A DNA stretch of 64,000 nt from Sindora glabra (Eukaryota > Streptophyta > Magnoliopsida > Fabales > Fabaceae): positions 15,883,868 through 15,947,867 of the forward strand of contig CM035225.1 of the NCBI GenBank assembly GCA_020226215.1, written 5' to 3'. Position numbers and translations under genes: made by a program. The notes under the pieces were generated by a model, which saw nothing but the letters and a program-made list of their open reading frames with translations, ran no database searches and had not been told where the DNA came from. Positions 12,198 to 24,611 of the stretch are shown here, piece by piece; position 1 is the stretch's first letter, and the number at the start of each line of letters is the position of its first letter.

Positions 12198-12235
12198 AAA
12201 GGCCGAGCTAAGACTGTCTATATAAACTCGGCTTT
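12198..12235 (+). promoter_or_regulatory. Probable core promoter of the kinase gene
   Basis: A TATATAAA box lies at 12219-12226, about 220 bp before the kinase ATG. It sits inside the loop of an inverted repeat: AAAGGCCGAG at 12198-12207 and CTCGGCTTT at 12227-12235. The pyrimidine-rich stretch after 12240 would suit a plant 5' leader. Assignment rests on position and consensus only. Confidence 0.5.
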
Positions 12236-12396
12236 GCACTAAAAGGCTCCTACCTGTCTTTAATCTCTATCTCTCTTTCTGGTTTGTCTTTATTTTGCTT
12301 CCAATTTAACATATATCATAGGCATCTTCTGTCTCAAATCTGTCTATGTTTCATTCTTCTCCGTGACTGTGCTACAAACTTAACTTTATAATATTC

Positions 12397-12423
12397 ATGG
12401 ATATGAAGGTATTGGGGCATTGA
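12397..12423 (+). other. Upstream ORF in the kinase leader
   Basis: ATG...TGA encoding MDMKVLGH, in the presumed 5' leader, ending 25 nt before the main start codon. It could reduce translation of the kinase. Confidence 0.45.
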
Positions 12424-12448
12424 TAAGGAAGCGAGAAGGTGAATCAAA

Positions 12449-13154
12449 ATGGAGAATTACGAGCTGTTGGATCGGGTAGGAAGTGGGGGTTTTGGGGTGA
12501 CCCGTAAAGTGCGCAACAGAGGCACCCAAGAGATATTCGCAATGAAATGCCTTCCGCGTGGCCACCTTGTGAGTACAAATTCTGAAATTGCTCTTTTTGT
12601 AACCTTTCACAGTTTCATGTTCATATACAACTATACAGGTATTCCTACGATTGTTTCTATATTTGTTTATCTGCTATTATTATACATCGAGATATCAATT
12701 TTATTATTTTGTTTCTATGCATTTTATTTTTCAAGGATGAAGAATATGTGAAAAGAGAAATCCTGAACCACAGACCTCTTCAACATCCCAATGTTATTCA
12801 ATTCAAGGAGGTCTGTGCTTATATGCATTCCCATTATATTACCTTAGGTTTCATTTTTAATAGTTTGTCTGATGCGGGTGACTAACGTTAATTAATCGTA
12901 GGTGGTTTTGAATGATAAAATATTTGGGATAGTTATGGAGTACGCAGAGGGTGGAGATCTCTTAGACGAGATTCTGCTGTATGAAGGACCATTCAGTGAG
13001 GCTAAGGTCTAAACTCTACTCAGTTTCCTTACATGCTAAACCCCTCCGTGAATTTAGGCCGAAGATCAGCTTAAAATCAAGTAAATCATATTCATAACTT
13101 AATGACAGAGGTTTCAATTATTTGATTGAAAAATATTTTCCGTAAGAAAATATC

Positions 13155-13202
<48 letters not shown>

Positions 13203-16200
13203 GAAGCTGAAATATACCACTTGTATTAATGATTAAGAAAAATGATATCTAGAGATATGATAATGAAAGAAAACAAATTTCTTTTAAAGTTATTTTCTCC
13301 AAATTTTTCATATTTAATATTAAATAAATAAAATACTTCTTATATTCAATTATAATAATTTATAATTATATTTTACAAAAAATATTTTCTGTAAAACAAA
13401 TGGAAGCTATATTATTTCCCTTCTTTTTTATTCTAAAAAACTGGTGAGAGCCCCAATTTCATGAAAGCCTATATATGAGAGATAAATCAAGCTTGCCTCA
13501 TTCGAATAGTAGAGTTTAGCTACGACACCTATTTCATTGATGAGAACTAAAACCATGAAAAAGATAAATGACATTTGTAATATTTACTTCAAAGCACGAC
13601 GACGGCAGATAAGTGCTTGTAGATTTGCTTTCTGCAGAATGAATCTTTTTTTGTTCCTCAGATTTGTTTTTATCTATTATTTCAGGCTAAAAAGATGTTT
13701 CAGCAACTAATTGCAGCAGTCAGCTATATTCATTTTAAGGTGCATGAAATATAGTTAACAACTGATTGGAGAGAAGTTCTAATACGTTTTAATTATTTCA
13801 TGTGATCTTAATCATAGTTAGTAAATGAAGAATACTTGTCATTTTTATAATTTCAAGACATTAAAAATTTAAAAAGATCATATTTTTAATGTGCTAAACT
13901 TCACAAAACTAACAAATATTCTTCATTTATTGATCATAATCAAAATGACATAGAACATACAAGAATTTCTCCTGATTGCATATGATAATTCTTATTTTAT
14001 TGACCCTATGTCTGATTGTTATTTTACAGCGAGTCAGCCACCGGGACCTGAAGCCAGAAAACATCTTATTGACCTCCAACAAAGACTTGAAAATTTGCGA
14101 TTTTGGCTTATCTAAGGTTTATTAAATTTTATATGTATATATGTTCACTAAATCTTTTAAATGAGCATCGGGATTAATATGAAATTCTAGACTAATGCTA
14201 AATTTAATTTTTGATAAAGATACATTGTTCTCCCACGAGATCTAATTAAATTATATGAATCTTTCCTTTAATTTTAAAATCTACTGGGATTCCCCTAAAG
14301 AGTAAAAAAAAAAAAAGTTGCAAACATAAATTCAAATTTAAAATTTCCATTGAGAAATAATATAAGAAGAGATAGTTATACTGTTTAAATATACTATTAT
14401 GAGATTTTCTTGCTATTTTGGAATGAAAGATATGTTTTGATTAAGTTCAAACAGTTAAAATATAATTAATAATAAAATCAAAATTTGATGTACAAAAATA
14501 TTATATGCACAAAAAATAGGATCTATTTATATCCATTAAATCAAACTTTATTTTCCATATTATCCTATATTCAATTAATAATTCTTAATTTATATTTAAA
14601 ATTTAATTTCGAATCTCATTTTCAAAATATATAACATTATTGAATGATGTAAGTGTAATACTTTTTAACCCTTTAAACTTACTTAAAATATATCTATAAT
14701 CATGAAATACTTAAAATATCTTATATGATTTGATTTGAATTTATAATTCTTTTCATCATTTCATTGTAGAAAGATTCAAGTTTTAATTTTGAATATAATA
14801 TTTTTTTATATATTTCATAGAAAGTCTAAGTAGATTTTAAATTTAGTTGGGAGATACACGTAATTTCTTTAAATACTAGCGATAATAGGTTTTTCTCTTT
14901 ATTATTATTATTTTTTTTACAGTCATCATGGATTCATTCAAAAGCTAAATCAGAAGTAGGGACTCAAAAGTACATGGCTCCGGAGGTTCATTATGGTCTT
15001 CAATATGATGGAAAGGTAATCTTTAGCAAAAGAGAGTCTTTTTAATTAGATGACACAAAATGGATAGTAACTTCTCTATATTTGTATTTTAAATCTTCTT
15101 TGAAGCATTTTAATTAGGAGAGAAAGAAAGCTCCATTTCTTGTTTCCCGTTATAATAAAAAGGAAACAATAGACTTTAGGGTTCTTTTTGTTTTGCAGGA
15201 AGATTTTTTTTATATACGAAAGTTTCATTTACTTGTATATAATTAAAGATGTAATATATTATCTATAAATTTTATGATTAAAAAAATACATAATATCATG
15301 CCACTGATAAAAATAACTTTTTTTTTAAAATAAAGCATGTTATTTTTCACCGCATATCCTACATTAGCACTAAATAAATAGAATATTTCTTATTATCTTA
15401 ATATTTTATAAGCTATATTTGTTTTAATATCAATTTTATCTTAATATTTTATAATTATATTAATAGAAAATGCTTCCTATTAAAACAAACAAACCCTAAA
15501 CTTTCATTTAATGTTTTAAATTGCGTTGTGCAGTAACAATGTAGCATAAGATTGTGGTTGTAATAGTTTTGTAATTGTAATTTTTTACAATTTTAGATTA
15601 CAATGACTCCGCTATCTCGTTGTTTTACTTCGGGAAACACAATGACAGCCACGGCTATAATGTACAGTTTAAAACTATGATTAATATTTACCGACAGCTT
15701 TGGAATGAATTTAGATAATTACCCCTGCACGTACAAGATATAATTGATTGTTGTACGTAATCGTTTAATTAGATGATGTTTTGTAATTTTTCTTATAAGA
15801 TAGATTTATTCTTCAATGAATGCTGCTTACTTGATCAGTTTTAGTCCTTTTATTCTGTGTTTTCCTGTTCAGCTGGCTGATGTATGGTCTTGTGGGGTGA
15901 TTCTTTATGTCATGCTCACAAGAAATTTTCCAAATGTAAGTAATTTTTTTTAATGATTCTGTAAAATGCGCACCTTTCCCTCAAACCTAATTTGTTGTCT
16001 TTTTTGTACAGCCAACCAGCATTGCTCAATCTATTAATGAACTCCCTATTAGTGTATCTGAAGATTGCAAAGATCTTCTTCATCACATGCTCATTGTGGA
16101 TCCAAAGCAGGTATGTATAAGCTATATATGATGCTAAACAGTATTTGAGAATTTTGGCTTCGTTATTTCCCTTGGCATTATGCATCTCGTACTCGTATTA

Positions 16201-16430
16201 GAAAATTTGTATCAATCTAAATAAGGCTTATCTTGTAGAGGTTCTCTATTGAAAGTATCAAGGATCACATATGGTATTCAAAGGACTTGCCACAGGACTT
16301 AACAAGAGAAAATCAGGCAGCTTTTTACAACGAGAATGTGATCCTTTCAGATCAAATTCAAAGCGAAGATGATATCATTAAAATTATTGAGAAGGCTAAA
16401 ATGACACCTGAAATTTTGGAAACTGTTTAA
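12449..16430 (+). CDS. SnRK2-like Ser/Thr protein kinase, divergent, nine exons
   Basis: Exons: 12449-12568, 12736-12810, 12902-13006, 13686-13739, 14030-14116, 14923-15015, 15873-15935, 16012-16110, 16239-16430. All introns are GT-AG and phase 0, giving 295 codons without a stop. Motifs in order are the glycine loop GSGGFGV (11-17), AMK lysine (33), helix-C Glu in KREI (48), HRDLKPEN (about 122-129), DFG, activation loop HSKAKSEVGT with both SnRK2-type serines, MAPE, and DVWSCGV. Exon positions match the SnRK2 family (stress and ABA signalling kinases). It differs in having KPEN and DFGLSK where canonical SnRK2s have KLEN and DFGYSK, and in lacking about 14 residues after DVWSCGVILYVML (exon 7 is 63 nt; I recall 105 in typical SnRK2). 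The TAA is followed in frame by 36 more codons (to TGA at 16539) rich in Glu and Asp, like an SnRK2 acidic tail, so the stop may be premature. Kinase class is well supported; activity and pathway are inferred. Confidence 0.85.
13159..13199. repeat. (TA)n microsatellite in intron 3
   Basis: Alternating T/A run within the third intron of the kinase gene. Confidence 0.95.
15512..15682. repeat. Possible decayed MITE in intron 6
   Basis: Ends read AATGTTTTAAATTGCG and, inverted, AATCATAGTTTTAAACTG, similar to the MITE at 11903-12052. No convincing target duplication was found. Confidence 0.3.
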
Positions 16431-17085
16431 GAGGGAGTTGAACCTTCAGTTGAACAGGAAAATGGAACTGAAGACACCAAGGAATTGAAAGATATTGAAG
16501 GGGCCAAATTCCATCACTGTCTAATTAGGAGGGCTAAATGAAGTCCCGTTAGATCTATGTGGGGTTAAATGCTTGTTCTAAAAACTTCTACAATAAGGTT
16601 TTGTTTGTGTATTAGTGTTGAGGTTTCGAGAGTATTGCAACGCTGTTAATTCTTCCGTAACTACCACAATAGGGTTGTGGGGTTTGCTGTATATTGAAAC
16701 ATCTGTAAGTCTCGATTCTTAAAATTAAATTATCCATATGCATAATATTCTGAAAATCATGATTTTCACGTGTAGTCTTCATTAAAAATAATAAGGGTTT
16801 GAGATATTCTTTCACCCATTATTTAGGGGAAACTGATAGTGATTTCTTATCTTTGATGCTAAACAAGGTAGAAGATAGAAATTTTTATTTATTCCTTAAC
16901 TTTTTTATTCTTTAGGTTCCCTTGGTGATGGAGAAGTAGGATCCATTTTCTCTCTAAGATATCTTTTATAACCAACCCCCATCGCATAAGTAATTATTAG
17001 GTAGAAAATTATTCTTCTAATTTTGACTAATAAAATTAAAGCTTTGAAAGATAATTAAAGCCTTAAAATTATAAGAAATTGATTC
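16431..17085 (+). other. 3' flank of the kinase gene
   Basis: The first 111 nt (16431-16541) are an in-frame acidic continuation of the kinase reading frame (EGVEPSVEQENGTEDTKELK, then a basic end and TGA). The rest is AT-rich with no further gene seen. AATAAA-like signals are too common here to choose one. Confidence 0.45.
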
Positions 17086-17094
17086 CAACTAACT

Positions 17095-17195
17095 TAAAGG
17101 ACCTCTCCTTCAATGTTTTCCACCAAAACCAACGCATAGCCTCTAGCCCATGATAAGTCAACATTAAACTTGATACAATCAGAAGGAGGTGGCTT
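17095..17195 (-). pseudogene. RNase H-like (RVT_3-type) fragment, left copy
   Basis: The minus strand reads KPPPSDCIKFNVDLSWARGY then ALVLVENIEGEVL. This is the start of the RNase H-like domain found at the C-terminus of plant LINE-type elements (pattern WxPPxxGxxKxNxDGA...), with the first catalytic Asp in FNVD. Only the beginning of the domain is present. It lies on the same strand as the kinase exon relic about 190 bp away. Confidence 0.55.
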
Positions 17196-17381
17196 CTAAT
17201 AAATCCGGCCCAGCTGCATCCGGTCGAAGGCCCAACATCATTCACATTAGCCTGCATTTCAACTATCCGAATCCTCTCCTCTTCCTCCACAAAGTTGCGC
17301 TCTTTCTTTTTTCACTTTTTTTTTTAACCTTACACATTTTACAAATTTATATATATGAACGGGCCAAAACAAAAAACTCAC

Positions 17382-17465
17382 CTTTTGCAGATCTGAGTCT
17401 TTACATGGGGATTCTCTCATCAACATTACATAAAGAACCATTCCACAAGACCAAACATCTGCTAA
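17382..17465 (-). pseudogene. Kinase exon-7 relic, left copy
   Basis: The minus strand reads LADVWSCGMVLYVMLMRES then PCKDSDLQK, followed by a GT donor (gtgagt). It is homologous to exon 7 of the kinase genes in this window (LADVWSCGVILYVMLTRN) and ends at the same splice junction. No other kinase exon was found beside it. The sequence just before LADV is 'aataa', not AG, so the old acceptor appears lost. Confidence 0.7.
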
Positions 17466-18499
17466 TTATTGAGAATAAAAAGATGGAACAGCATTAAGAA
17501 AAACAAAGGAACTACACATGGGAACTGATTTAAGCAACAATTCATTGCCATCTTGGACACTAAGAGTTAACTGTGACCAATCAAAATTAAAAATGTAAAG
17601 CCTAAGAGTTTATAATAGGAGTCGAGTAAAACTTGTTAAAAGAAAAATATATAGAGATTAAAAAAAATTGAATTTAAAATGCTTTTTCAACAATCATGTT
17701 TGTACCGCATGAAAAAATTAATCTACTAATTTTTTATTTCAAAATATTTAAAATTCATCATAATATTATTTTCTTTGGTAACCGATAATTTATCATAATA
17801 TTATTTGATTTCAAGTAGAAAATCACATTTTCTCCTTATTTCATTAACACAGAATTTGAATTTAAGTTTAGGTGTGATATTTTTTATATTAAAAGAATAG
17901 CATAGATTTTTAAATTTAGATGTATCATTTTTTATATTTTCACACTTACTAATCAAACTCCATAGCCACTTCAACTTCATGCTAAATTCAATGAAAAAAA
18001 TGCAAGGAAAAAAAATTCTGACAAAGGGAAAACAGGTGCATTATTTTTAATACTCCTTTCATCAAAATGCATTATTTTTAATTTAAATTTATAATACTCC
18101 TTTTGGAATGTCCATTTTGAAAAAAAATTGCATCCTTAAAACTTTCATGAAGAAAAAAAAATCAAAGAAAAAAAGAATTCTGAGAAAACAAGTGCATTAT
18201 TTTTTTCATAAATAATTCGTCTTATTAATAGTTTTAGCCAAAAAAATTCAATAAAAAGATAAATGAGTGTAGTACGCATTTAACTCAATGTTTTAAAACT
18301 TTATCCATATTATGATTTGGGCTAGCCGACAAATTTAGTAAAAACTTAGAAAATTCTTCACAATCAAATTTGAAATTAAAATTAAAAAGTGTTATCTATT
18401 GTCAAAGGTCTCAAAATATTCATGGGTAAAAAATCAATTACTACTCTCAATTGTAAAACTTTCTCCATCATAAATTTTATATATCCCTTAATTATGAGA

Positions 18500-18880
18500 A
18501 TATAGTCGTGAATTAGAAACTTTGGAAGGGCGTAACTCCATGATTAGTTAATCAATTTTTGCATATAATCACTTATTTTCATTCATCTTCCTATAATTTT
18601 TTGACAAAAAACAATAACTTTGAGCTTAGTCATCTAATTGGGGCAAATTCTATGTCGATTTCATGTAATTTTTCAACATTTATATGGTTGGCATTTTGTT
18701 AGCTCTAGCCAGTAAAAAAAGGTCTTTTTCAATAACTTTTTTTAATTTTTTAATTTTTCTAACTTTGATCTCATTTTTTTGCAATTCAAATTCATTCGAA
18801 TCCTATATCGAACTTTTACTCCCTAATTCTTCTGTTGTCCAATAGTACTATGACAACTTTCTTAATAACAAAACTATTAA
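18500..18880. other. AT-rich spacer, nothing recognised
   Basis: No motif, long open frame or repeat was recognised between the duplicated block and the tandem array. Confidence 0.4.
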
Positions 18881-20285
18881 AGAACAATATGTGATTGTTT
18901 ACAGACCAAATAGTAATATATTATTATTTAGTATTTAAACAATAATATCAACTAAAAATTTAAAATAAATAGATAAATTAAGTTTCATTAATAACTAAAT
19001 TGATAAATAACAACATGTTACTGTTTGGTCTCTAAACAATAATATCGATTAAAAATTTAAAATAAATGAATAAATTAAATTTTATTAATAGTCAAACTAT
19101 CAGACAATAGCATATTACCATTTGGTTTTCAAATAATAATATCGACTAAAAATATAAAATAAATAGATAAATCAAGTCTCATTAATAATCAAATTATCAA
19201 ATAACAACATGTTACTGTTTGATCCCTAAACAGTAACATCGATTAAAAATTTAAAATAAATAGATAAATTAAGTTTCATTAATAACCAAATAACTAAATA
19301 ATAGCATGTTATTGTTTAATTTTTAAATAGTAGTATTGATTAAAAATTTAAAATAAATAGATAAATCAAGTTTTATTAATAATTAAATTGCCAAATAGTA
19401 TGTTACTATTTAGTCTCCATATAATAACATGTTATTATTTAATCTCCAAATAATAATATTAACTAAACCTAAAATAAATGAATAAATTAAATTTAATTAA
19501 TAATTAATCTATCAAAGAAGAGCATATTACAATACTGTTTAATTTCTAGATAGTAACATTAATAAAAAATTTAAAATAAATAGATAAATTAAGTTTCATT
19601 AACAACTAAATTGTCAAATAATAGCATATTATTATTTAGTTTCTAAACAGTAATATCGGTAAAAAATTTAAAATAAATTGATAAATCAAGTTTTATTAAT
19701 AATTAAATTGTTAAAGAAGAGTATGTTACTATTTGATCTTCAAACAGTACTATCGATAAAAAATTTAAAATAATTAGATAAATATATTTTTATTAATAAC
19801 AAAATTATTAAAGAATAATATATTACTGTATGTAAATCAAATAATAATATATTGCTATTTGGTATTCGAATAATAATATTAATTAAAAATCTAAAATAAA
19901 TGGATAAATCAAATCTTATTAATAACTAAACTATCAAATAATAGTATGTTACTATATGCAAACTAAATAATAATATATTGTTATTTGGTATTTGGATAGT
20001 AATATTAACAAAAAAATATAAAATAAGTAGATAAATTAAATCTCATTAATAACTAAATTATCAAAGAACAAAATAACAGTGACATCAATAAAAAATTTAA
20101 AATAATTGGATAATTATATTTTTATTAACAATAAAATTATTAAAAAGTAACATGTTACTATTTATAGACTAAATAGTAATATATTGCTATTTGATATTTA
20201 GATAGTAGATCAAATAGTAATATGTTACTATTTGATATTTAGATAATAAGATTAACTAAAAATCTAAAATAAATGGATAAATGAG
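18880..20285. repeat. ~96-bp degenerate tandem array
   Basis: The core 'aaaaatttaaaataaat' recurs at about 18955, 19051, 19147, 19243, 19341, 19466, 19568, 19664, 19760, 19887, 20012, 20092 and 20262. The spacing is mostly 96 bp, with some 125-127 bp. Each unit continues with 'gataaat', 'tttcattaataa', 'aaattatcaaa', 'catgttac' and 'tgtttggt' type segments. Unit differences suggest an old, no longer homogenising array. No coding potential. Confidence 0.9.
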
Positions 20286-22980
20286 TTCTTTTTTTTTTTT
20301 AACTAGATGCTATTTTTGTGTTTATCTGCATTTTATTTTTTTCAAAAAGAGAACTTTGTTGCTTGAATTTTTAATATAATAATAATAATTCATTCAAGAT
20401 ATATTTTTTTAAAAAAAGGCAAAAGAAATAGACTATTATGTAATTTTATGTAAAGTTCTGTGTTTCCAAGTTCTTATTTATTTTTATTTTTATCTTAACT
20501 AAAAAATTATTTTAATCTCTAAAAAATTGAATCTTTATTAATTTTATTTATAATTAAAATTTTATATTATTTTAATTTTTATAAAATTAAAATTTTTCAA
20601 TTTTAATTCTTATAAGCTTTTAGTATTTTATTTTTAATTTTTATAAAATAATTTTTTTTCAATTTTAATATGCAAAAAAAAATTTTGTTTCGATACTTTT
20701 ATTCTTTTTGAGATGTGTTATAAGTGTGTTATTTTATCTTTTATGCTTTGTGGTAAATTACTATTTATAGATGGACTTAAACAAAAGAAAATCGATTTGG
20801 GATACCTTGTTATAATAAATGATATCGGCTTGATTTTTTTCCTAAAAATATATTACCCAAAGTTTAAATAAACAATAATTTTTAAAATGTTGTTTTCAAT
20901 TTATTTATTTTTATCAATTCACAATTTTCAAAGTATTGGTTTTTTGTTTTAGGTTTGAACAATGCTTATTACTATATCAAGGTATTACTATATCAGGGAG
21001 CACTAAAATTTGTTATCAAATATATAATACTTCATACTTCTACGAAAAAAATGATTACCTAATATCAAATACACAAGACTCAATTGAATGTTTATATTGC
21101 CAAAATTGCTACCTAATTACTTTATACAAAAATATTTTAATTCTTGGACATGTTTTGTAGCAAATTAATAACTTAACTATCTTTTTTCTCAGTTTATAAA
21201 TTTTTAACTTAATCCCTTGGTAATAAATATCAAAATGTTTAATTGGACTTAATTCAGTTAAACTAAGTGAAGAATTCATACTTGCAATGAAAGAAAGCTT
21301 GTCCTATTAGCCAAGCTCAGGACAAGAATATTAATCCTATGATCTAATTTCCAACCTAAAATCTTCGTCATTTAATATGATTAATGATTTGATCAATAAA
21401 GCCAAGGAAGCAACCTTCCCTTCGACACCTCTTTTAATACCTTAAATTCTATTAAAGTTTTGGTATATGATCACAATCGATATCTTGATAATTCTCCATA
21501 AAATTATCTAGAGATTGATTTAGGCATTAGAATGTATTTAGTGGATCTCTTTCTATTGTGTACATTTGACCTTGGTTTCATGTGCAGGTTTTGAATCCGG
21601 TTCAAATCATCAAAAAGCAATTGGACATTTTTGGAGATATTACTTGGGTTGGCTCAACTGTTAAACCTTTTTTTTTTCTTATTTTTTGTATCTGACTACT
21701 CATATTTTAAGTTTAATTTTCATTGTAACAATCTTAACGGGTTAAACAATATGTAAATATCTTTGTAAGCTCTTAAAGAGGTTAATAAGATGCAATTTAA
21801 ATTTAATTTTTATTTTTTAAAATTTTTTTTGTAAAAAACCAATTCATTAAGCTAGTGACTCACCAAGCACACAAAATCAATTATTTTAATCCGGTCCTTT
21901 ACGCTGCGACACTGATTTACTTTCTTCCTGAAGCCAACGCCACTCGGTGAGTCACTTTTCCATAATCTCTGGTTCAGAATTTGAAATACAATTTCATCGG
22001 AACATGGCTAAGCTAATAGAATTCAATTCCTTTAGCTGCGATGAAACTCAAAACACTCACATAGAAAAAAAAAATTGAATTGAATTTCTGAGCCGATAGC
22101 TACAGATTAATCATCAAATCGAATTTTTTAATAAATACTCGATTTTGAGATTGATTTAGGTTTAAGAATAAATAAAATTTCGTTGGTCAATTCAGAATTT
22201 TATGCTTATTTTATTTTCAATTTTTATCGATCAAAATTCAAATATTATTATTGTGTTGGTATTAGGTGAAATCCATTTATTTTGGGTTAATCACATCAAA
22301 ATTTTGATGCTTGATTTGTTGTTTTAAATTGTTTGCGGAGTTTTGAAACCGTTTGTTTGTTTAGGCATGACGGAGGAAGGTCTAATGTTTACGCGATTGG
22401 AACTATAAATATGCATACACGTTCAGTTTTCATAGGGGATCTTATCTTTTAAAATTGGATTTATTTCGTGTTCTAATAAATGATATGTTCAACTGTTGCT
22501 GAAAGCAAAATTTGGCAATATTTTTTCTGCAAACATTTCATGTTTTATATTATTGTCTTCAAACATAAGAGGAACAATTAAAAAAATATATATAAGAGGA
22601 ACAATCGGATTTTAATATATAGTCTGAATGCTTGTGTGTATAAAAGATGGAGATATGTTTACAATCACTTATTACACTTTATTATTAGATGAAGAGTATA
22701 GATTTAATTCGTTTTTGGTATAAAATATTTCATATTCTTAATAAATAAAAAACATATTTAAGAATAAATAATAATTAAAATTTTTAATAATAATAAATAG
22801 ATTTTAATAATTTTTTATTAATATAATAACATAAGTAATAATAAAAATTTAATTTATATTAATAATAAATTAAATTTAAATATTTGGATATGTATTTGGG
22901 ACTAGTGGAAATATCAGTTCACCTGCACAAATATTTACTCATTTTTAGACTAGATTGTAGGACGTCTATTATCAAACATT
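20285..22980. other. AT-rich spacer with one exon-like patch
   Basis: Mostly featureless. At 21900-21947 a GC-richer stretch ends in a good donor (ACTCG|gtgagt), and at 22373 a possible acceptor (tttgtttag) precedes ATGACGGAGGAAGG, which opens a frame of only 13 codons (MTEEGLMFTRLEL). It may be the broken 5' end of a gene, but this is weak. Confidence 0.25.
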
Positions 22981-22983
22981 TTG

Positions 22984-23021
22984 CCATTGAACTTTTGATA
23001 ACTCAAGGCCATGTTTAGGCC

Positions 23022-23078
<57 letters not shown>

Positions 23079-23222
23079 TATAATTTTAACCCAAGGCTAT
23101 GTTCGGGCCTAATCTCTCTTTCTCTCTCTCTTTCTCACACACACACATTGAACTTTTGAAGTATAACTCTAACCCAAGGCTGTATTTGGGTCCAATCTCT
23201 CCCTCTCTCTCACACACACAAA
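22984..23222 (+). repeat. Compound (TC)n(AC)n minisatellite, three units
   Basis: Three successive units each contain 'caaggc..tgtt..ggcc/tccaatctctc', a (TC)n run and a (CA)n run. Units 2 and 3 also share 'cattgaacttttga' and 'taactctaaccc' segments, so a whole SSR-bearing unit was duplicated. Confidence 0.85.
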
Positions 23223-23224
23223 TT

Positions 23225-24608
23225 TCGGGTCAACTTGATCCTTCGTATTTGCCTAAAACTTCTCAAAACTTGACCCTTTAAATTTTATTTTTTAAAAATA
23301 CAAATTGTCTGAAAACATGTTACATATATAAATAATAAGATATTCAAATATATTTATTTATTTATTAATTATGTCAAATAAATTTTCCAGTGATAACAAT
23401 ATTTAAATCATTGCTGAATTTTATTAATAAATTAATTATATTATAAATTTATAAGTATTATTAAGGAAGGGCCGGTCTGATTAATTTGATTCCATCAATT
23501 AACTCGTTTTTCTAATTAGGCTTCTTACAAAAGGAGTAAAATGTTGGATGCCGTAAGATTTCATTAAGTAACAAATAACATACATAAATTTAAAAACTTA
23601 AATAATGTCATTTCAAGTTTGTTGACACTGTTTTTTTTTTTTTTACTTTTAGAATAAGCAAATTTTAAGTTATTTCACATGATGTAACTTACAAAAACAA
23701 GTCTTCAAACACATCATCACGTGTACATGAGTTGGTGGAGTCTTAAGATTTTTTTTTAATTTAAAAATAATCACATCAATCTACAAGAGATGAATGGTCC
23801 ATTTGTATACTATTTTTAAAAATAGTTTTTTTAATAGATGAAGCTTCTTGGAATTTTATATTCAAAATTTATTTTTAAGAATTAATAACTTTAAATATAT
23901 AATTTTTAAAAAATAATTTTTAGATATTTTTAAAAACTATTTTCTTATTTTTTATGTTAGTTTATAACAAAATAAAATATTTTCTTATTTGTAACATCAA
24001 TCGCCTCTTTTTATTTTCTTTTAATTCAAAAATATTTTTTTAAAATATTAAAATAAAAATATGTCCGAATATATTTAAAATATTCTCAAAGAATAAAGCC
24101 TTTTAAAATACAAGAAATTGGAACAAGTACCCTCCACCACTTTTAATTGATTAGACTATCCACTTAAGCATTTCATGAGCAACTACATAACAATTCCTAC
24201 ATCATAATAATTCTATGTTTTGAGAAAGATGTAGAATATGATATATCATTTTAGTATGTATTATTATTTTAAAATTATTAAATTTTATTCAATATCCACA
24301 GTATTATATAAATTAATAAATCTAAGTTATTAGATTTAGTGGTGCATTATTTTTATGATGTATGAAAGTTCCCTTCTTTGAAAAATTAATAATAGATTCT
24401 TAACTATCGAAATCTCAAATATTGATAAAACTTTCCAACGACAATCTATGATTCCCAAGTGAGGATTCTGTGGCTAACTGACTATTTTATTGTTGTTTAC
24501 TATTTACTACTTAAACTTTTCTTTCTGGAAAGTTGTACGCTGCCAAAATGACTTCGTGGATAGTTATGATTTCAGCAGGTAGTGCTGAGGAGCCTCCGTA
24601 ATTATAAG
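23225..24608. other. AT-rich spacer, no gene seen
   Basis: No open frame of note, splice pattern or repeat was recognised. Confidence 0.4.
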
Positions 24609-24611
24609 ACC

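Larger units (their letters stand above)
17085..18500 (-). repeat. Duplicated block, left copy (uninterrupted)
   Basis: Matches 24608-25772, then 28668-28750, then 30251 to about 30340, in the same orientation. It begins with the shared 'cttaaaggacctctccttca' type sequence. It contains an RNase H-like fragment and one kinase exon relic, both on the minus strand, plus about 1 kb of AT-rich sequence. Because it lacks the insertions of the right copy, it serves as an empty-site reference. Confidence 0.8.

Noticed and set aside
17189..17497. 102-codon plus-strand frame
   Set aside because: It is the antisense shadow of the RNase H-like and kinase exon relics on the minus strand.
18880..20285. 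CRISPR-like regular spacing
   Set aside because: Units are long, diverged along their whole length and without unique spacers; this is a eukaryotic tandem repeat.
22373..22417. Short frame MTEEG... after an acceptor-like site
   Set aside because: Only 13 codons with no downstream exon found; at most a gene remnant.
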